This document shows positions 8,823-17,650 of a stretch of 64,000 bases of DNA, piece by piece. Source of the DNA: Cognatazoarcus halotolerans (lineage in GTDB: Bacteria > Pseudomonadota > Gammaproteobacteria > Burkholderiales > Rhodocyclaceae); assembly GCF_009800965.1 (NCBI RefSeq), contig NZ_WUAF01000011.1:1-64000 (forward strand), in the 5' to 3' direction. The notes under the pieces are model-generated. The model was not told the DNA's origin. It searched no databases and was given only the letters and a program-made list of their open reading frames with translations. Position 1 is the first letter of the stretch; each line of letters opens with the position of its first letter. The position numbers were made by a program, and so were the translations under genes.

Positions 8823-8960
8823 ATGGCATTACAGGAGTTGTTTACAACCGATATCGGGCTGCTGAGCCTTTTTACCATTGGCTTCATTCTGGCGATGGCG
8901 GTGTTCATCGGTCGGTTCGTGAAGAACAGTATTCGTAAGGACGAACAGGCGAATAGCTAG
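8823..8960 (+). CDS. DUF3149 small membrane protein
   Basis: 45-aa protein starting MALQELFTTDIGLLSL, with a central transmembrane helix (about residues 11-31) and a basic tail. The N-terminal motif and size match the DUF3149 family seen beside cbb3 genes in betaproteobacteria. A strong AGGAGGT lies at 8811-8817, and the start is 18 bp after the ccoH stop, so it is probably cotranscribed. Function is unknown; position suggests a role tied to the oxidase. Confidence 0.85.
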   Translation: MALQELFTTDIGLLSLFTIGFILAMAVFIGRFVKNSIRKDEQANS

Positions 8961-9072
8961 AGACCGGTTGGATTCTGCGGTGCGGGTGTTTCTCGGCGGA
9001 TGTTTCGCGCGAATCTGAGAGATGCCCGTACGCCCCGCTGATGGAGCTGGAAGATTTTCGGGAGCGTGTTGA

Positions 9073-9315
9073 ATGCAAAGACTAATCCAGATTCTCTGGC
9101 CCTCATTCCTGATTGCAGGAGTTGCCGAAGCCGTATTCTTTACGGTGATCAACCCTCAGGAGCTCTATCTTTTCGGCAAGACAGTCAATTTTTCGGCTAC
9201 TGCAACCTACTCGATCGGCTTTTTTGCTTTCTGGCTGGTCTGCGCAGCGTCGAGTTTGGTCACTATTTTCTTTCAGCGTACTGCCGATGAAGTCAATCAC
9301 CCTGAGCGAAGCTGA
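9073..9315 (+). CDS. Small conserved membrane protein, function unknown
   Basis: 80 aa with two predicted membrane helices (about residues 8-28, WPSFLIAGVAEAVFFTVI, and 47-68, SIGFFAFWLVCAASSLVTIF) joined by a short polar loop, NPQELYLFGKTVNFS. I do not assign a function. It lies 112 bp after the DUF3149 gene on the same strand. Composition is that of a real inner-membrane protein rather than a random ORF, and GGGAGCG lies about 10 nt before the ATG. Confidence 0.75.
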   Translation: MQRLIQILWPSFLIAGVAEAVFFTVINPQELYLFGKTVNFSATATYSIGFFAFWLVCAASSLVTIFFQRTADEVNHPERS

Positions 9316-9522
9316 AACGTAGCTGGGTGAAGCGACCGGGCGGCCGTCACGTATGCCGGGGATCTTCGTTGTTGCTTTTCGTCGTTTGGTCTCGCAGGTG
9401 ATATGACCCGCAGAAATGTTGTTCCATGAGATTTGTTCTGCCGCTTTGGGGAGCGAATTCCGGATTGGCAGTGTTAGCATTGCGCTCCACCTTCTGCCCT
9501 TGATGCTTCACAGGACGCTCCA

Positions 9523-10368
9523 ATGCTAAGCTATCGCCATGCCTTCCATGTTGGCAATCATGCGGACGTATTGAAGCACCTGGTGTTGATTCAGTTGCTT
9601 GATCATCAGCTCAAGAAAGATAAGCCATACTGGTACGTGGACACCCACGCGGGGGCAGGACGCTATGCGCTGGACAGCACGGAAGCGAACCGCAACGCCG
9701 AATATGTGGATGGTATTGGTCGGCTTCTGGCAGCGGCCGAAATGCCCGCCGCCATACGTGAATACGTTGAACTGATTCGGTCCTACAATCGTCGCGAGGC
9801 CGTGCGTTTTTACCCCGGTTCTCCAGCTATCGCATTATCGAGAATGCGAGCCGATGACCGAATGCGCCTGTTCGAGCTTCATCCGACGGATGCGAGGTTC
9901 CTGAGGCGCGCGTTCGCCACTGAAACAAATCGGGTAAAAATCGAGCAGGCAGAAGGTTTTGGCGCGCTGCGTTCGATTCTCCCGCCGCCGAGCAGGCGAG
10001 CGGTGGTGCTGATCGATCCTCCCTACGAGATTCGTGATGACTATCGTGTTGTCGTGGAAACCGTCAAGGATGCGCTCCAGCGGTTTTCCGGTGGTACTTA
10101 CGCGGTTTGGTATCCACGCATTCAGAAGACCGAGGCGAAGCAATTGCCTGAGCGGCTGGGCAAACTCGGGGCGGCCTCGTGGCTGCATGTTTGGTTCGAT
10201 GTCAGGAAACCTGCTCCCGGTGGACTCGGAATGCATGGTAGCGGACTATATGTGATCAACCCGCCCTGGACCTTGCCGAGTATCCTGAAGGACGTCATGC
10301 CGACATTGGTCCAGTTACTTGCTCAGGATGATTCCGCGCGCTTCGGACTGGATCATCATATTCCTTGA
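9523..10368 (+). CDS. rlmJ: RlmJ, 23S rRNA (adenine-2030-N6)-methyltransferase
   Basis: 281 aa beginning MLSYRHAFHVGNHADVLKH, the RlmJ N-terminus. The motif VDTHAGAGRY contributes to S-adenosylmethionine binding and LIDPPYE is the DPPY catalytic motif of N6-adenine methyltransferases. RlmJ methylates A2030 of 23S rRNA (family knowledge). It is a stand-alone gene facing the DUF1415 gene convergently across 28 bp. Confidence 0.95.
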   Translation: MLSYRHAFHVGNHADVLKHLVLIQLLDHQLKKDKPYWYVDTHAGAGRYALDSTEANRNAEYVDGIGRLLAAAEMPAAIREYVELIRSYNRREAVRFYPGSPAIALSRMRADDRMRLFELHPTDARFLRRAFATETNRVKIEQAEGFGALRSILPPPSRRAVVLIDPPYEIRDDYRVVVETVKDALQRFSGGTYAVWYPRIQKTEAKQLPERLGKLGAASWLHVWFDVRKPAPGGLGMHGSGLYVINPPWTLPSILKDVMPTLVQLLAQDDSARFGLDHHIP

Positions 10369-10396
10369 GTCGGCTCCTGCGGCAGGGCGTGTCTTC

Positions 10397-10957
10397 TTAT
10401 CTCCAGTTCAGATATGGGAAGAGCCGGCGCTTCTCCAGAGTGCTCAAGCTGCACACTCGGCCGATGTTTCGCTCGGGGATACGCTCCGGGTTTGGAAACC
10501 TGCTCAGCGCCTCTTCGATGCTTTTTTCGCGTATGAGGTGCAGGATCGGATAGGGGGAGCGGTTAGTCAGGTTCTCGTCATCCTCCGGTGCGGTACCTTC
10601 GAAGCAATAGTCAGGATGGAAACTGGCTACCTGGATTTCGCCCTCCCATCCATACTGACGAACCAACATCTCCGCCACGTCGATAAAGCGGTTATAGGTT
10701 TCGAAGTCCTTGAGCATGGCGGGAACGACCAGTAGGCTCGTCTCCGTTGCGTCACTGGCTTCGTTCAGCAACAGCTCAACTTCCGATACGAGTTCATCGA
10801 TCAGTCTTTCATCGTCTTGTGCGTTGCTGACAACGATTCTGAGTTGTCCGAGGCGACGAGGGCGCGCGGCGAACGGGCACAGATTGAGTCCGATTACAAC
10901 CTGATCGAGCCAGGTGAGCACTTCAGTTTCAATGCGCTCGATGGCGTGTGGGCTCAT
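10397..10957 (-). CDS. DUF1415 family protein
   Basis: 186 aa using the ATG at 10957, preceded by AAAGGTGA at good spacing; an upstream ATG at 11005 is less likely. Family hallmarks are VVIGLNLCPFA near the N-terminus, the central FHPDYCFEG, and the NLTNRSPYPILHL segment. Biochemical function of the family is not established. The arrangement of Cys, His and Asp suggests an enzyme, but that is inference only. It lies 113 bp after the kinase-like gene on the same strand. Confidence 0.88.
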   Translation of the reverse strand: MSPHAIERIETEVLTWLDQVVIGLNLCPFAARPRRLGQLRIVVSNAQDDERLIDELVSEVELLLNEASDATETSLLVVPAMLKDFETYNRFIDVAEMLVRQYGWEGEIQVASFHPDYCFEGTAPEDDENLTNRSPYPILHLIREKSIEEALSRFPNPERIPERNIGRVCSLSTLEKRRLFPYLNWR

Positions 10958-11070
10958 GGCAGTCACCTTTGTCGTCGGAATCGTGTCGGGCGCGGTGTCG
11001 CCCACAAGCGCATATGTGATTAGCTGCGTTTATGCGGATGTCGTCCGCCTCACCCCTTGTCGCTGGAGAT

Positions 11071-11667
11071 TCAGGCAATGAACACCGGATCAGAGAATAC
11101 CAGTGTGCCATCGCGCCGTACCATCAGGTTCTCGGGATTCAGGATGTCCGGTTGTACCTGGTAGCTTTCTGTAAAGTCCGATAGAGACTTGAGTGCGTCC
11201 AGCATTGATGGCTGAATGCTCGCGGGCGGGGATTGCGTAAGGTGATAGAGCGCAATCCGGCCCATGTTGGCACCGAGCCTTATCCACTGCTGGCAGCCTT
11301 GGAAGTAGCTGTCAATCAGGCTCTTCGCAAGCCTTGCAGCCTCGGTGCCGGATGCGATGGGCCAGAGATGCTCCATCTCGACGAGATGGAAGGGGTAGCC
11401 CGAACACGCACGTCCGATCACGCCATGATCGACATGAACGATGGGGAAATGCGGTCCTCGTGGTCGATCGTCTGCTGTGTAGAGGAAGTAGTCCGCTGGC
11501 GAGCTGACAATTTTCATGACCCGCTCGCCATCCCCCTTGTCGAGGACGATGCTGTACTCCCCTCGACCGATTTCGCGAAGACCATCGAGCAGGGGGTGCT
11601 GTGGCACCGGATCCGGCAGAAGGATGTCGGCCCGCGCCAATGCGGTGCGGGCGCCAGCGTCGTCCAT
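11071..11667 (-). CDS. Small protein-kinase-like fold protein, function unknown
   Basis: 198 aa. It has a glycine-rich strand (REIGRGEYSIVLDKGDGERVM) with a nearby Lys, then PDILNPENLMVRRDG and VFSDPVF near the C-terminus, resembling the D-x4-N and metal-binding Asp motifs of kinase-like folds. A full-length kinase would be longer, so this may be a minimal or inactive member; the assignment is by motif only. It starts 10 bp after fabI on the same strand and is likely cotranscribed, which hints at a link with lipid synthesis but proves nothing. Confidence 0.6.
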   Translation of the reverse strand: MDDAGARTALARADILLPDPVPQHPLLDGLREIGRGEYSIVLDKGDGERVMKIVSSPADYFLYTADDRPRGPHFPIVHVDHGVIGRACSGYPFHLVEMEHLWPIASGTEAARLAKSLIDSYFQGCQQWIRLGANMGRIALYHLTQSPPASIQPSMLDALKSLSDFTESYQVQPDILNPENLMVRRDGTLVFSDPVFIA

Positions 11668-11677
11668 CGTTCCGGTG

Positions 11678-12457
11678 CTAGCCTACGATGTTGTAGCCAG
11701 CATCGACGAAGTGAATTCCGCCCGTGATGAGTCGGCCTGCGTCCGATACCAGGAAGGCGGTGAGGGCACCAATATCTTCCGGCGTCACCAGGCTATGCAT
11801 GGGAGAGCGTTCGACGGCCGACGACATCAAGCCGTCGAATCCTGCAATGCCCGATGCAGCACGAGTCATCAGGGGGCCAGGCGAGACTGCATTTACCCGA
11901 ATGTTCTTGCTGCCAAGCTCATAAGCCAGATAGCGGGTTCCAGCCTCGAGTGCGGCCTTGCAGAGGCCCATAACACCATAGTTCGCGATGACCTTTTCCG
12001 AACCCAGGTAGGTCATCGTGATCAGCGAGCCGCCGCCCGCTTTTTCCATGAGGGGTTCGACCAGTTTCGCGAGGCGGATGAACGAGTGAGTGGAGATATC
12101 CATCGCCATGGCGAAACCGTCCGCGGAGGTGTCGACCACCCTGCCGTGAAGATCGTCCCGCTTGGCGAAAGCCATGCTGTGAATCGCAAAATCAAGTTTT
12201 CCGAATGCGGCGTCGATCTGTTTGTGAACGTCGTCCATGGTTTCCGGGCGCGTTACGTCCAGCAGGTAAACATGTTCGACGCCGAGACGGTGAACGACCG
12301 GCTCGATGAATGCGCGGGTCTTCTCGTTCTGATAGGTAATGACCAATTTGGCACCGGCTTCAACACATGCTTCGGCGACGCCGGTGGAGATCGATTTTTC
12401 GTTGGCAATACCCGTTACAAGGCCGATTTTGCCTGTGAGATCAAACATTGGATTCAT
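11678..12457 (-). CDS. fabI: Enoyl-[acyl-carrier-protein] reductase (FabI-type SDR)
   Basis: 259 aa, NADH-dependent reduction of enoyl-ACP in fatty acid elongation. The sequence shows an N-terminal dinucleotide-binding loop typical of FabI (GLVTGIANEKSISTGVA), HSMAFAKRDDL, MTYLGSEK and the catalytic Y-x6-K in NYGVMGLCKAALE, followed by NAVSPGPL. Start ATG 12457 is chosen: AAGGG lies 7 nt before it, and 259 aa fits the family. Organisms of this group often carry more than one enoyl reductase, so it may be a paralogue. Confidence 0.9.
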   Translation of the reverse strand: MNPMFDLTGKIGLVTGIANEKSISTGVAEACVEAGAKLVITYQNEKTRAFIEPVVHRLGVEHVYLLDVTRPETMDDVHKQIDAAFGKLDFAIHSMAFAKRDDLHGRVVDTSADGFAMAMDISTHSFIRLAKLVEPLMEKAGGGSLITMTYLGSEKVIANYGVMGLCKAALEAGTRYLAYELGSKNIRVNAVSPGPLMTRAASGIAGFDGLMSSAVERSPMHSLVTPEDIGALTAFLVSDAGRLITGGIHFVDAGYNIVG

Positions 12458-12635
12458 GATCATGCCCTTGAAATGGTTGGGGATAATGCGTTGCAGCAGA
12501 GCGCTCATCTCTTTAGTTCGGCTTGCTCTGTCTAAACTTTAACGCATTGCGTCCGATATTAGAGCGCTGGCTGTTGGGTTTTTTGATGCAACGCAATAAA
12601 ATGCTCTTCAGCACGCTTTGACTTGGAGGTCGATT

Positions 12636-13130
12636 ATGATTCGCCCTGTTTACATCTTCCTGGATTTCGATGGTGTGACACACCCGTGGGGAGAGGTCGA
12701 AGATTTCCGGTCGCTCCCGCTGATTGAGGACGTTGTCAGGCGCTACGAAGAAACCCGGATCGTGATTGCCTCTGACTGGCGGACCCTGTTCTCGATGCAG
12801 CGTCTGTCTTCGCGTTTCGCTGGAGATATCAGACCGCGTGTCGTGGGTGCTTCGCCCCATCTCGTGCCCAAGCGCGGTGTCGATCTGCACGGATTGCGCG
12901 AGCGAGAAGCGCGTCAATGGCTTGGTCAGCGCGCCGAGAAGGATGCTCAGTGGCTTGCAATCGATGATGCCCCGGGCAATTGGCCGACTCGTTCGCGCCT
13001 CGTGTTGACGGATTTCAAGCGCGGCTTTACCGAAGAGGATGCCGCCGCGACATGTCATCTTCTCGACGCCTTCAGGGCTGGAGGCTGGCAGGACGACGCG
13101 AATGCCACGGTGCATTCGTTGTGGGCTTGA
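12636..13130 (+). CDS. HAD-like domain protein (SAK RNA-repair type)
   Basis: 164 aa beginning MIRPVYIFLDFDGVTHPWG. The LDFDGV motif is HAD motif I, IVIASDWR resembles motif II, and LAIDDAP is near motif IV. The layout matches short HAD domains found in Swiss-army-knife RNA repair proteins and as stand-alone proteins. Substrate is unknown. ATG 12636 is preceded by GGAGGT (12625-12630). It diverges from fabI across 178 bp. Confidence 0.75.
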   Translation: MIRPVYIFLDFDGVTHPWGEVEDFRSLPLIEDVVRRYEETRIVIASDWRTLFSMQRLSSRFAGDIRPRVVGASPHLVPKRGVDLHGLREREARQWLGQRAEKDAQWLAIDDAPGNWPTRSRLVLTDFKRGFTEEDAAATCHLLDAFRAGGWQDDANATVHSLWA

Positions 13131-13231
13131 GGGACGATGGTCTTCGCTGGGACAGGATGGTGAAAGTCGCGCTAATCTGCAGGTTGTGAACGGCGATTGT
13201 GCCGTTCCATTAACGCTTGCCGTGCTAGCCG

Positions 13232-13555
13232 ATGCCGACTTTCGAGTTATCCGTAATTTGCTTGCTTGCCCTGGTTGCCTGGTTCTGGCTCGATACGCTT
13301 CGTGCCCGTGAAGCAGGGATTGCTGCCACACGTGCCCTGTGCCTCGGCCGGGGCCTGCAGCTGCTTGACGATACGGTTGCGTCAGAATCGCTTCGTTTGG
13401 CCCGTGACGACGACGGAAAGGTTCGGTTTCGGCGCGTTTACGCCTTCGAGTACAGCGATACCGGTGACAATCGCAGGCATGGATCCGTGACCCTGCTCGG
13501 ATCGAGGGTCATCATGCTGGACGTGACCGAGCGCGTGCTCGAATTGGTCAAATGA
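13232..13555 (+). CDS. DUF3301 family membrane protein
   Basis: 107 aa with one N-terminal transmembrane helix (about residues 5-22, ELSVICLLALVAWFWLD), the conserved ACxxRGLQLLDDTV-like segment (CLGRGLQLLDDTVA), and FRRVYAFEYSDTGDNRRHG, all typical of DUF3301. Function unknown. The stop overlaps the start of the cupin gene by four bases (ATGA), indicating translational coupling. Confidence 0.88.
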   Translation: MPTFELSVICLLALVAWFWLDTLRAREAGIAATRALCLGRGLQLLDDTVASESLRLARDDDGKVRFRRVYAFEYSDTGDNRRHGSVTLLGSRVIMLDVTERVLELVK

Positions 13556-14226
13556 TCTTGCTGCGTGCCGATTTTTCCCGGCGAGAGGTAGTCGATACCA
13601 GGCTGATGCCGTGGGAGGCATCTCCGCTTGCGGGAGTCGATCGCAAGCCGCTAGACCGCATCGGCGGCGAGGTGGCACGAGCAACGAGTATTGTGCGGTA
13701 CGCCGCAGGAAGCCATTTCGATGCACATGAACACCCGCTCGGCGAGGAGTTCCTTGTGTTGCTTGGCACGTTTTCCGACGAGTGGGGTGACTATCGGGCC
13801 GGGACTTATGTCCGTAATCCGCCAGGTTCGAGCCACAGGCCGTTTTCAAGAGATGGATGCGAAATCTTCGTCAAACTGAGGCAGTTCGTGCCCGACGATC
13901 GCAAGCGCATCCTGATCGATACACGTCGTACTGCATGGCTTCCGGGCCTGGTGCCGGGTCTTTCAGTGCTACCGTTGCATCAGCACGGTGTCGAGAGTGT
14001 GGCACTCGTGCGCTGGGCGCCCGGGACGCGTTTCAAAGCCCACAGCCACTGGGGAGGTGAGGAAATTCTGGTGCTTGATGGCGTGTTCTCTGATGAATAT
14101 GGCGACTACCCGACGGGTACCTGGTTACGCAATCCACATCGCAGCATGCACACGCCATTCAGCGAGCAGGGGTGCCTGATCTGGGTCAAGGTTGGACACC
14201 TCGAGAGCCTTCCGGAGGGATCTTGA
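13552..14226 (+). CDS. Bicupin protein, ChrR-type cupin domains
   Basis: 224 aa with two related cupin domains: residues about 45-110 (AGSHFDAHEHPLGEEFLVL... GTYVRNPPGSSH) and about 145-215 (PGTRFKAHSHWGGEEILVL... GTWLRNPHRSMH). The H-x-H-x5-E pattern with a later His offers a metal site in each half. Such domains occur as the sensor half of the ChrR anti-sigma factor, but here there is no zinc-binding anti-sigma domain and no sigma factor nearby, so it is probably a stand-alone cupin. It overlaps both neighbours by four bases. Confidence 0.8.
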   Translation: MILLRADFSRREVVDTRLMPWEASPLAGVDRKPLDRIGGEVARATSIVRYAAGSHFDAHEHPLGEEFLVLLGTFSDEWGDYRAGTYVRNPPGSSHRPFSRDGCEIFVKLRQFVPDDRKRILIDTRRTAWLPGLVPGLSVLPLHQHGVESVALVRWAPGTRFKAHSHWGGEEILVLDGVFSDEYGDYPTGTWLRNPHRSMHTPFSEQGCLIWVKVGHLESLPEGS

Positions 14227-14858
14227 ATTACCTTGCGCACTTGCTACTGGCCGGCGACGATCCGGCTCTGCGTCTCGGTGGGATACTCGGAGATTTCGTC
14301 AAGGGGTCATTGCCGGGCAACTTGCCGACCACGGTTGCGAGGGGGGTGGCATTGCATCGCAGGGTCGATTCGTTTGCTGACGCTCATCCTGCCTTTCAGA
14401 CGAGCCGGAGGAGGGTGTCCGGCGCCCGGCGCCGCTACGCCGGAATCATGGTCGATATGTTCTACGATCACTTGCTCGCCGCCAACTGGTCTTCATGGTC
14501 TGGTCAGCCGCTTCATCGCTTTGCCGCCGATGCCTATGATCTCCTTGAGATGAATTCCAGCATGTTGCCAAAGCGTCTGACAGAAATCCTGCCAACAATG
14601 CGTTCACAGGACTGGCTCGCCTCCTATCGCGAGATCGATGCGGTTGCGGGGGCGCTTGATCGTATGTCGAAATACCGACTGCGCCAGCCCAACGGATTGG
14701 CCGGGGCCGGTCGGGAACTGGAACTGGAGTATCCCGGATTCGCAGCGGATTTTGCCGAGTTCTTTCCGGACGCGATTGCCTGTGTGCAAGACTGGATTGC
14801 CTCGGCGGCGGGTGCGCCTGCAGCGCTTGCAGTCGATCAAGAGGGCGGGCCATACTGA
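14223..14858 (+). CDS. acpH: AcpH-type acyl-carrier-protein phosphodiesterase (DUF479)
   Basis: 211 aa starting at TTG 14223 and overlapping the cupin stop (TTGA), with GGAGGG just upstream. From the start it reads MNYLAHLLLAG with initiator Met, the AcpH N-terminus. GILGDFVKGS, ALHRRVDSFAD and VDMFYDHLLAANW carry the conserved Asp and His residues of this HD-like hydrolase, which removes phosphopantetheine from holo-ACP (family knowledge). Confidence 0.88.
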   Translation: MNYLAHLLLAGDDPALRLGGILGDFVKGSLPGNLPTTVARGVALHRRVDSFADAHPAFQTSRRRVSGARRRYAGIMVDMFYDHLLAANWSSWSGQPLHRFAADAYDLLEMNSSMLPKRLTEILPTMRSQDWLASYREIDAVAGALDRMSKYRLRQPNGLAGAGRELELEYPGFAADFAEFFPDAIACVQDWIASAAGAPAALAVDQEGGPY

Positions 14859-14889
14859 CGCTCGACAACAAACGGGCCCCCAACCAAAG

Positions 14890-15168
14890 ATGACCGACTC
14901 GCTTCGTCTCGCGATTGAACGCCTGCTCCGGGGGTCGATCTCGACAGCGCAGTTCGTGGCCGTATGGCGCAACGACGCCGGGCCGCTGCTCGCTGAACTG
15001 CCACCACGTTATGCAGAGGTGCTTGACGGGCTCCTGATGAGGCTCGAGTCTGCGGCGCTCTTCAGCGAAGAAAGCTGTTCATTCAGTCGCACCGAACTCA
15101 TAGACAACCTTTCACTTTGGGTCGACAAGGCGGAATCTTATATTGCAGGCCTGCGCCGTGTCGGCTGA
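14890..15168 (+). CDS. Small hypothetical protein
   Basis: 92 aa beginning MTDSLRLAIERLLRGSIS, mostly alpha-helical and acidic, with no motif I recognise. The ATG lies 31 bp after the acpH stop with only a weak ribosome-binding site. It faces the DUF1615 lipoprotein gene convergently across 12 bp. Confidence 0.6.
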   Translation: MTDSLRLAIERLLRGSISTAQFVAVWRNDAGPLLAELPPRYAEVLDGLLMRLESAALFSEESCSFSRTELIDNLSLWVDKAESYIAGLRRVG

Positions 15169-15180
15169 ATCGGCCTCAGG

Positions 15181-16434
15181 CTATTGCCGCGTGAGGCAAT
15201 TCCGGTAGCGCCATTCGACCCGCTTCGCAAACCATTCCGTTGTCAGTTTGCGGCTTATTTTCGGACTCTTGAGATCGATTCGCGGAATTTCCGCCCGTGG
15301 CGCCGGCGCCCCGCTTCGTTGATCGGCAAGAGCGAAAACCCGGCGATACAGTCGAGTCTGCGCAAAGCCTGTTTCCTTTTCGCTGCGCAGATCACGATCG
15401 ATTTCATCACTGCCCATTCCGAGCGCGGACGTAAGCGCGGATAGCGCCCGCTGGGTCTCGCTCCGCTCTCCCGAAGGACGACCGTCCCGATAGCGCAACA
15501 GATCGCCATCAAGATCCAGACTTCGCCCTGAAAGGCGTGAGACTGCGCGCTGGAACGCTGCATTGCGACTGCTGTATCTGCCGGCATTGAAGTCCGCAAA
15601 GCGATAGACAGGTTCGCTGTAAGGGGCCGGGTAATCCAGCAGGATCGCAATGCCGAAGTACATGCCGCCGCGGCGGCTGAAAACTTCGCTGCGAATGCTG
15701 TCGCGAACCGGGTAAGGATAGGGGCGTTGTCGGGCGTGCGCCTCTGCAAATGCGACGCTGACCTGCATCGGGCCACCGGTATGTACCGGGTTGTGGCTCG
15801 CAAGCAGGGTGCGGCCGTAGGGCAGTTCGGAAATCATGTCCTGGTAGAGCGTGTTCATCTGGCTCTCGGTTCTGAGGGCATTTATCCGATCACGATAACT
15901 GCGTCCGTCTGGCGACGGTTTGAGCAGCGCCGCGTCGAGCAGCATTTTCGGAATTCCGTATCGGGTGCGCCGGGTTTCGATCTCTTTCCAGACGATTTTC
16001 GGAAGACCCGGAACCGGCGGGTCGGCCACGAACAGGGATTCCTGCTCGGTTACCGCGATCACGGCGCAGAAATTCTCGGGATTCGCCGCAATACGCAGGG
16101 TATTGAAGGCTGTCAGGATATCCTGCGCCCAACCGGCCCGATCTTTGCTGTTTGGCGGGATGAGCCGCGTAACCAAGGCGCGTGCCTGAGGCTCCACGAG
16201 TCGCGGCTGGCTTGGCTGGGCGGCTGGGGGAAGCGGTTCGATGGGCGCTGGCCGCGGATAGCCCTGGTCGATCACTGGCGGAAGCGTTTCAGTCGTGCTC
16301 GGACCCGCGCTGGGCTGAACCGGCGAAGGTTCCGGAGGCATTGGTGGCGATTGCCTGATTTCGGTCGGGCCTGTTGTGGCGCAAGCTGACAGAAACGCCG
16401 CAAGGATCAGGATGACGCGTTCTTTCTTCCACAT
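15181..16434 (-). CDS. DUF1615 family lipoprotein
   Basis: 417 aa from ATG 16434. The N-terminus is a lipoprotein signal (MWKKERVILILAAFLSAC, lipobox LSAC), followed by a Pro-rich linker of about 80 residues and a large domain with EQESLFVADPPVPGL, KPSPDGRSYRDR and HTGGPMQVSVAFAE, features of DUF1615. The domain looks related to lysozyme-like folds (the Glu in TEQES), but enzymatic activity is only inferred. An ATG nine bases earlier is also possible. Confidence 0.85.
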   Translation of the reverse strand: MWKKERVILILAAFLSACATTGPTEIRQSPPMPPEPSPVQPSAGPSTTETLPPVIDQGYPRPAPIEPLPPAAQPSQPRLVEPQARALVTRLIPPNSKDRAGWAQDILTAFNTLRIAANPENFCAVIAVTEQESLFVADPPVPGLPKIVWKEIETRRTRYGIPKMLLDAALLKPSPDGRSYRDRINALRTESQMNTLYQDMISELPYGRTLLASHNPVHTGGPMQVSVAFAEAHARQRPYPYPVRDSIRSEVFSRRGGMYFGIAILLDYPAPYSEPVYRFADFNAGRYSSRNAAFQRAVSRLSGRSLDLDGDLLRYRDGRPSGERSETQRALSALTSALGMGSDEIDRDLRSEKETGFAQTRLYRRVFALADQRSGAPAPRAEIPRIDLKSPKISRKLTTEWFAKRVEWRYRNCLTRQ

Positions 16435-16556
16435 CGGCTGCATCGTATGAATCGTCAATTGAATGGGCTGCGAGCGTAGCGGATCTGACGGCACGAGCAA
16501 TCGGCCTGCGTTTCGATTGTGTAAGCGTTTGATTCAGCCCGACTCGGCCCGGCGCA

Positions 16557-17180
16557 TCAATTCGAGAGCGTCCGCAGAAACTCGTTGCGCGCCTGGTGGG
16601 ATGTCTCGAATTCGCCAGCCCATGCCTGGGTGACGACGCGTTCGTCTCCGCGTCGGTCTTCACCGAGCAGCAGGCACAACTGTTCGGCTTCGATGACGCA
16701 TGCAGCGCCTCGGGCGCCGCCATGCTGTACCAGGGCATCCGCGATATCGCGTGTCATCCACTCCTGATAGGTGAAACGGTGGCCGATTGCGTCGACCAGC
16801 CGTGCAATCCGGCCAAAGCCGTGGAGTCGGCCGCCCGGCAGGTAGGCCACATGGGCCACCCCGCGAAACGGTACCAGGTGGTGAGGGCACACCCCGTGCA
16901 CCGCGATGCCGCGGATCATCACCATGTCCCTGCGCGGATCTTCAAAGCCCTCGCCGAGCGCCTGTGCCGGGTCAAGCTCATAACCCCCGAGCAATCTGCG
17001 CTGCCACAACTCGCGTACCCGTTTGGGCGTGTGTCCGGTGTGGGTGGAGTCCAGCTTTACGCCACAGGCGGCCAGCAGGTCGGATATCGCACGCTCGAAG
17101 GCTTCGGGATCGAAGGCGTTCTGCCGCGGGATGCCAATTCCGCAGGCAGGTTCGGGCGGGTGGTCATGCTCATGCGACAT
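16557..17180 (-). CDS. folE: GTP cyclohydrolase I, FolE
   Basis: 207 aa, first step of tetrahydrofolate/pterin synthesis (GTP to dihydroneopterin triphosphate). The core shows the TPKRVRELW segment, the zinc-site motif VCPHHLVPFRG with CPHH in place of the more usual CEHH, GFGRIARLVD, and a late Cys in AEQLCLLLGEDRR. The LLLGE stretch differs from the common MRGI-like motif, so this is a divergent branch, but length and ligands fit. It follows the RHH gene by 19 bp on the same strand. Confidence 0.88.
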   Translation of the reverse strand: MSHEHDHPPEPACGIGIPRQNAFDPEAFERAISDLLAACGVKLDSTHTGHTPKRVRELWQRRLLGGYELDPAQALGEGFEDPRRDMVMIRGIAVHGVCPHHLVPFRGVAHVAYLPGGRLHGFGRIARLVDAIGHRFTYQEWMTRDIADALVQHGGARGAACVIEAEQLCLLLGEDRRGDERVVTQAWAGEFETSHQARNEFLRTLSN

Positions 17181-17199
17181 CGGGCTCTCCGTGGTGGAT

Positions 17200-17580
17200 T
17201 CAGCCCGATGATACTCCGAGGTGTCTGGACCGGTGCCCTGACGCCGGCGCCAGCACCCAGGCCGAGTCGAGCGAGGCGATCGGTACCGTTGTGTCGGCTG
17301 GAATCCTGCCCGCCAGCTGCAGTTGAAGATAGCGCGCGCAGGACACCCTCAGGAACGAGGTGAAATTGGTCGGGGAGCCCACGTTGCCGGCTTCCGACAG
17401 CTCGTCGTAAAGCTTCGATACGAGCTGTGGAATCGAAAGTCCGTCGCGTTCGCCGATCTCTTCGAGTACCTGCCAGAACAGATTCTCGAGTCGCAGGCTT
17501 GTCGCAACGCCGCGCAGTCGTATCGAACGGCTGCGGCTGGCGTAGAGCTCCGGATCGGCACTGATGAAGATCTCGCACAT
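17200..17580 (-). CDS. Ribbon-helix-helix domain protein
   Basis: 126 aa beginning MCEIFISADPELYASRSRSIRLRGVATSLRLENLFW, matching the RHH_4-type domain: a short beta strand with RSIRLRG, then two helices (LENLFWQVLEEIGERDGLS and IPQLVSKLYDELSEA). It probably binds DNA or acts as a small regulator; the target is unknown. It sits directly before folE and may be cotranscribed. Confidence 0.8.
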   Translation of the reverse strand: MCEIFISADPELYASRSRSIRLRGVATSLRLENLFWQVLEEIGERDGLSIPQLVSKLYDELSEAGNVGSPTNFTSFLRVSCARYLQLQLAGRIPADTTVPIASLDSAWVLAPASGHRSRHLGVSSG

Positions 17581-17650
17581 TGTCGTCTCCGCAAGTGTCG
17601 GTGATTCATTCCAGGGCAGGGCATATGCGGCCGGACCCGCCGGGTAAACT

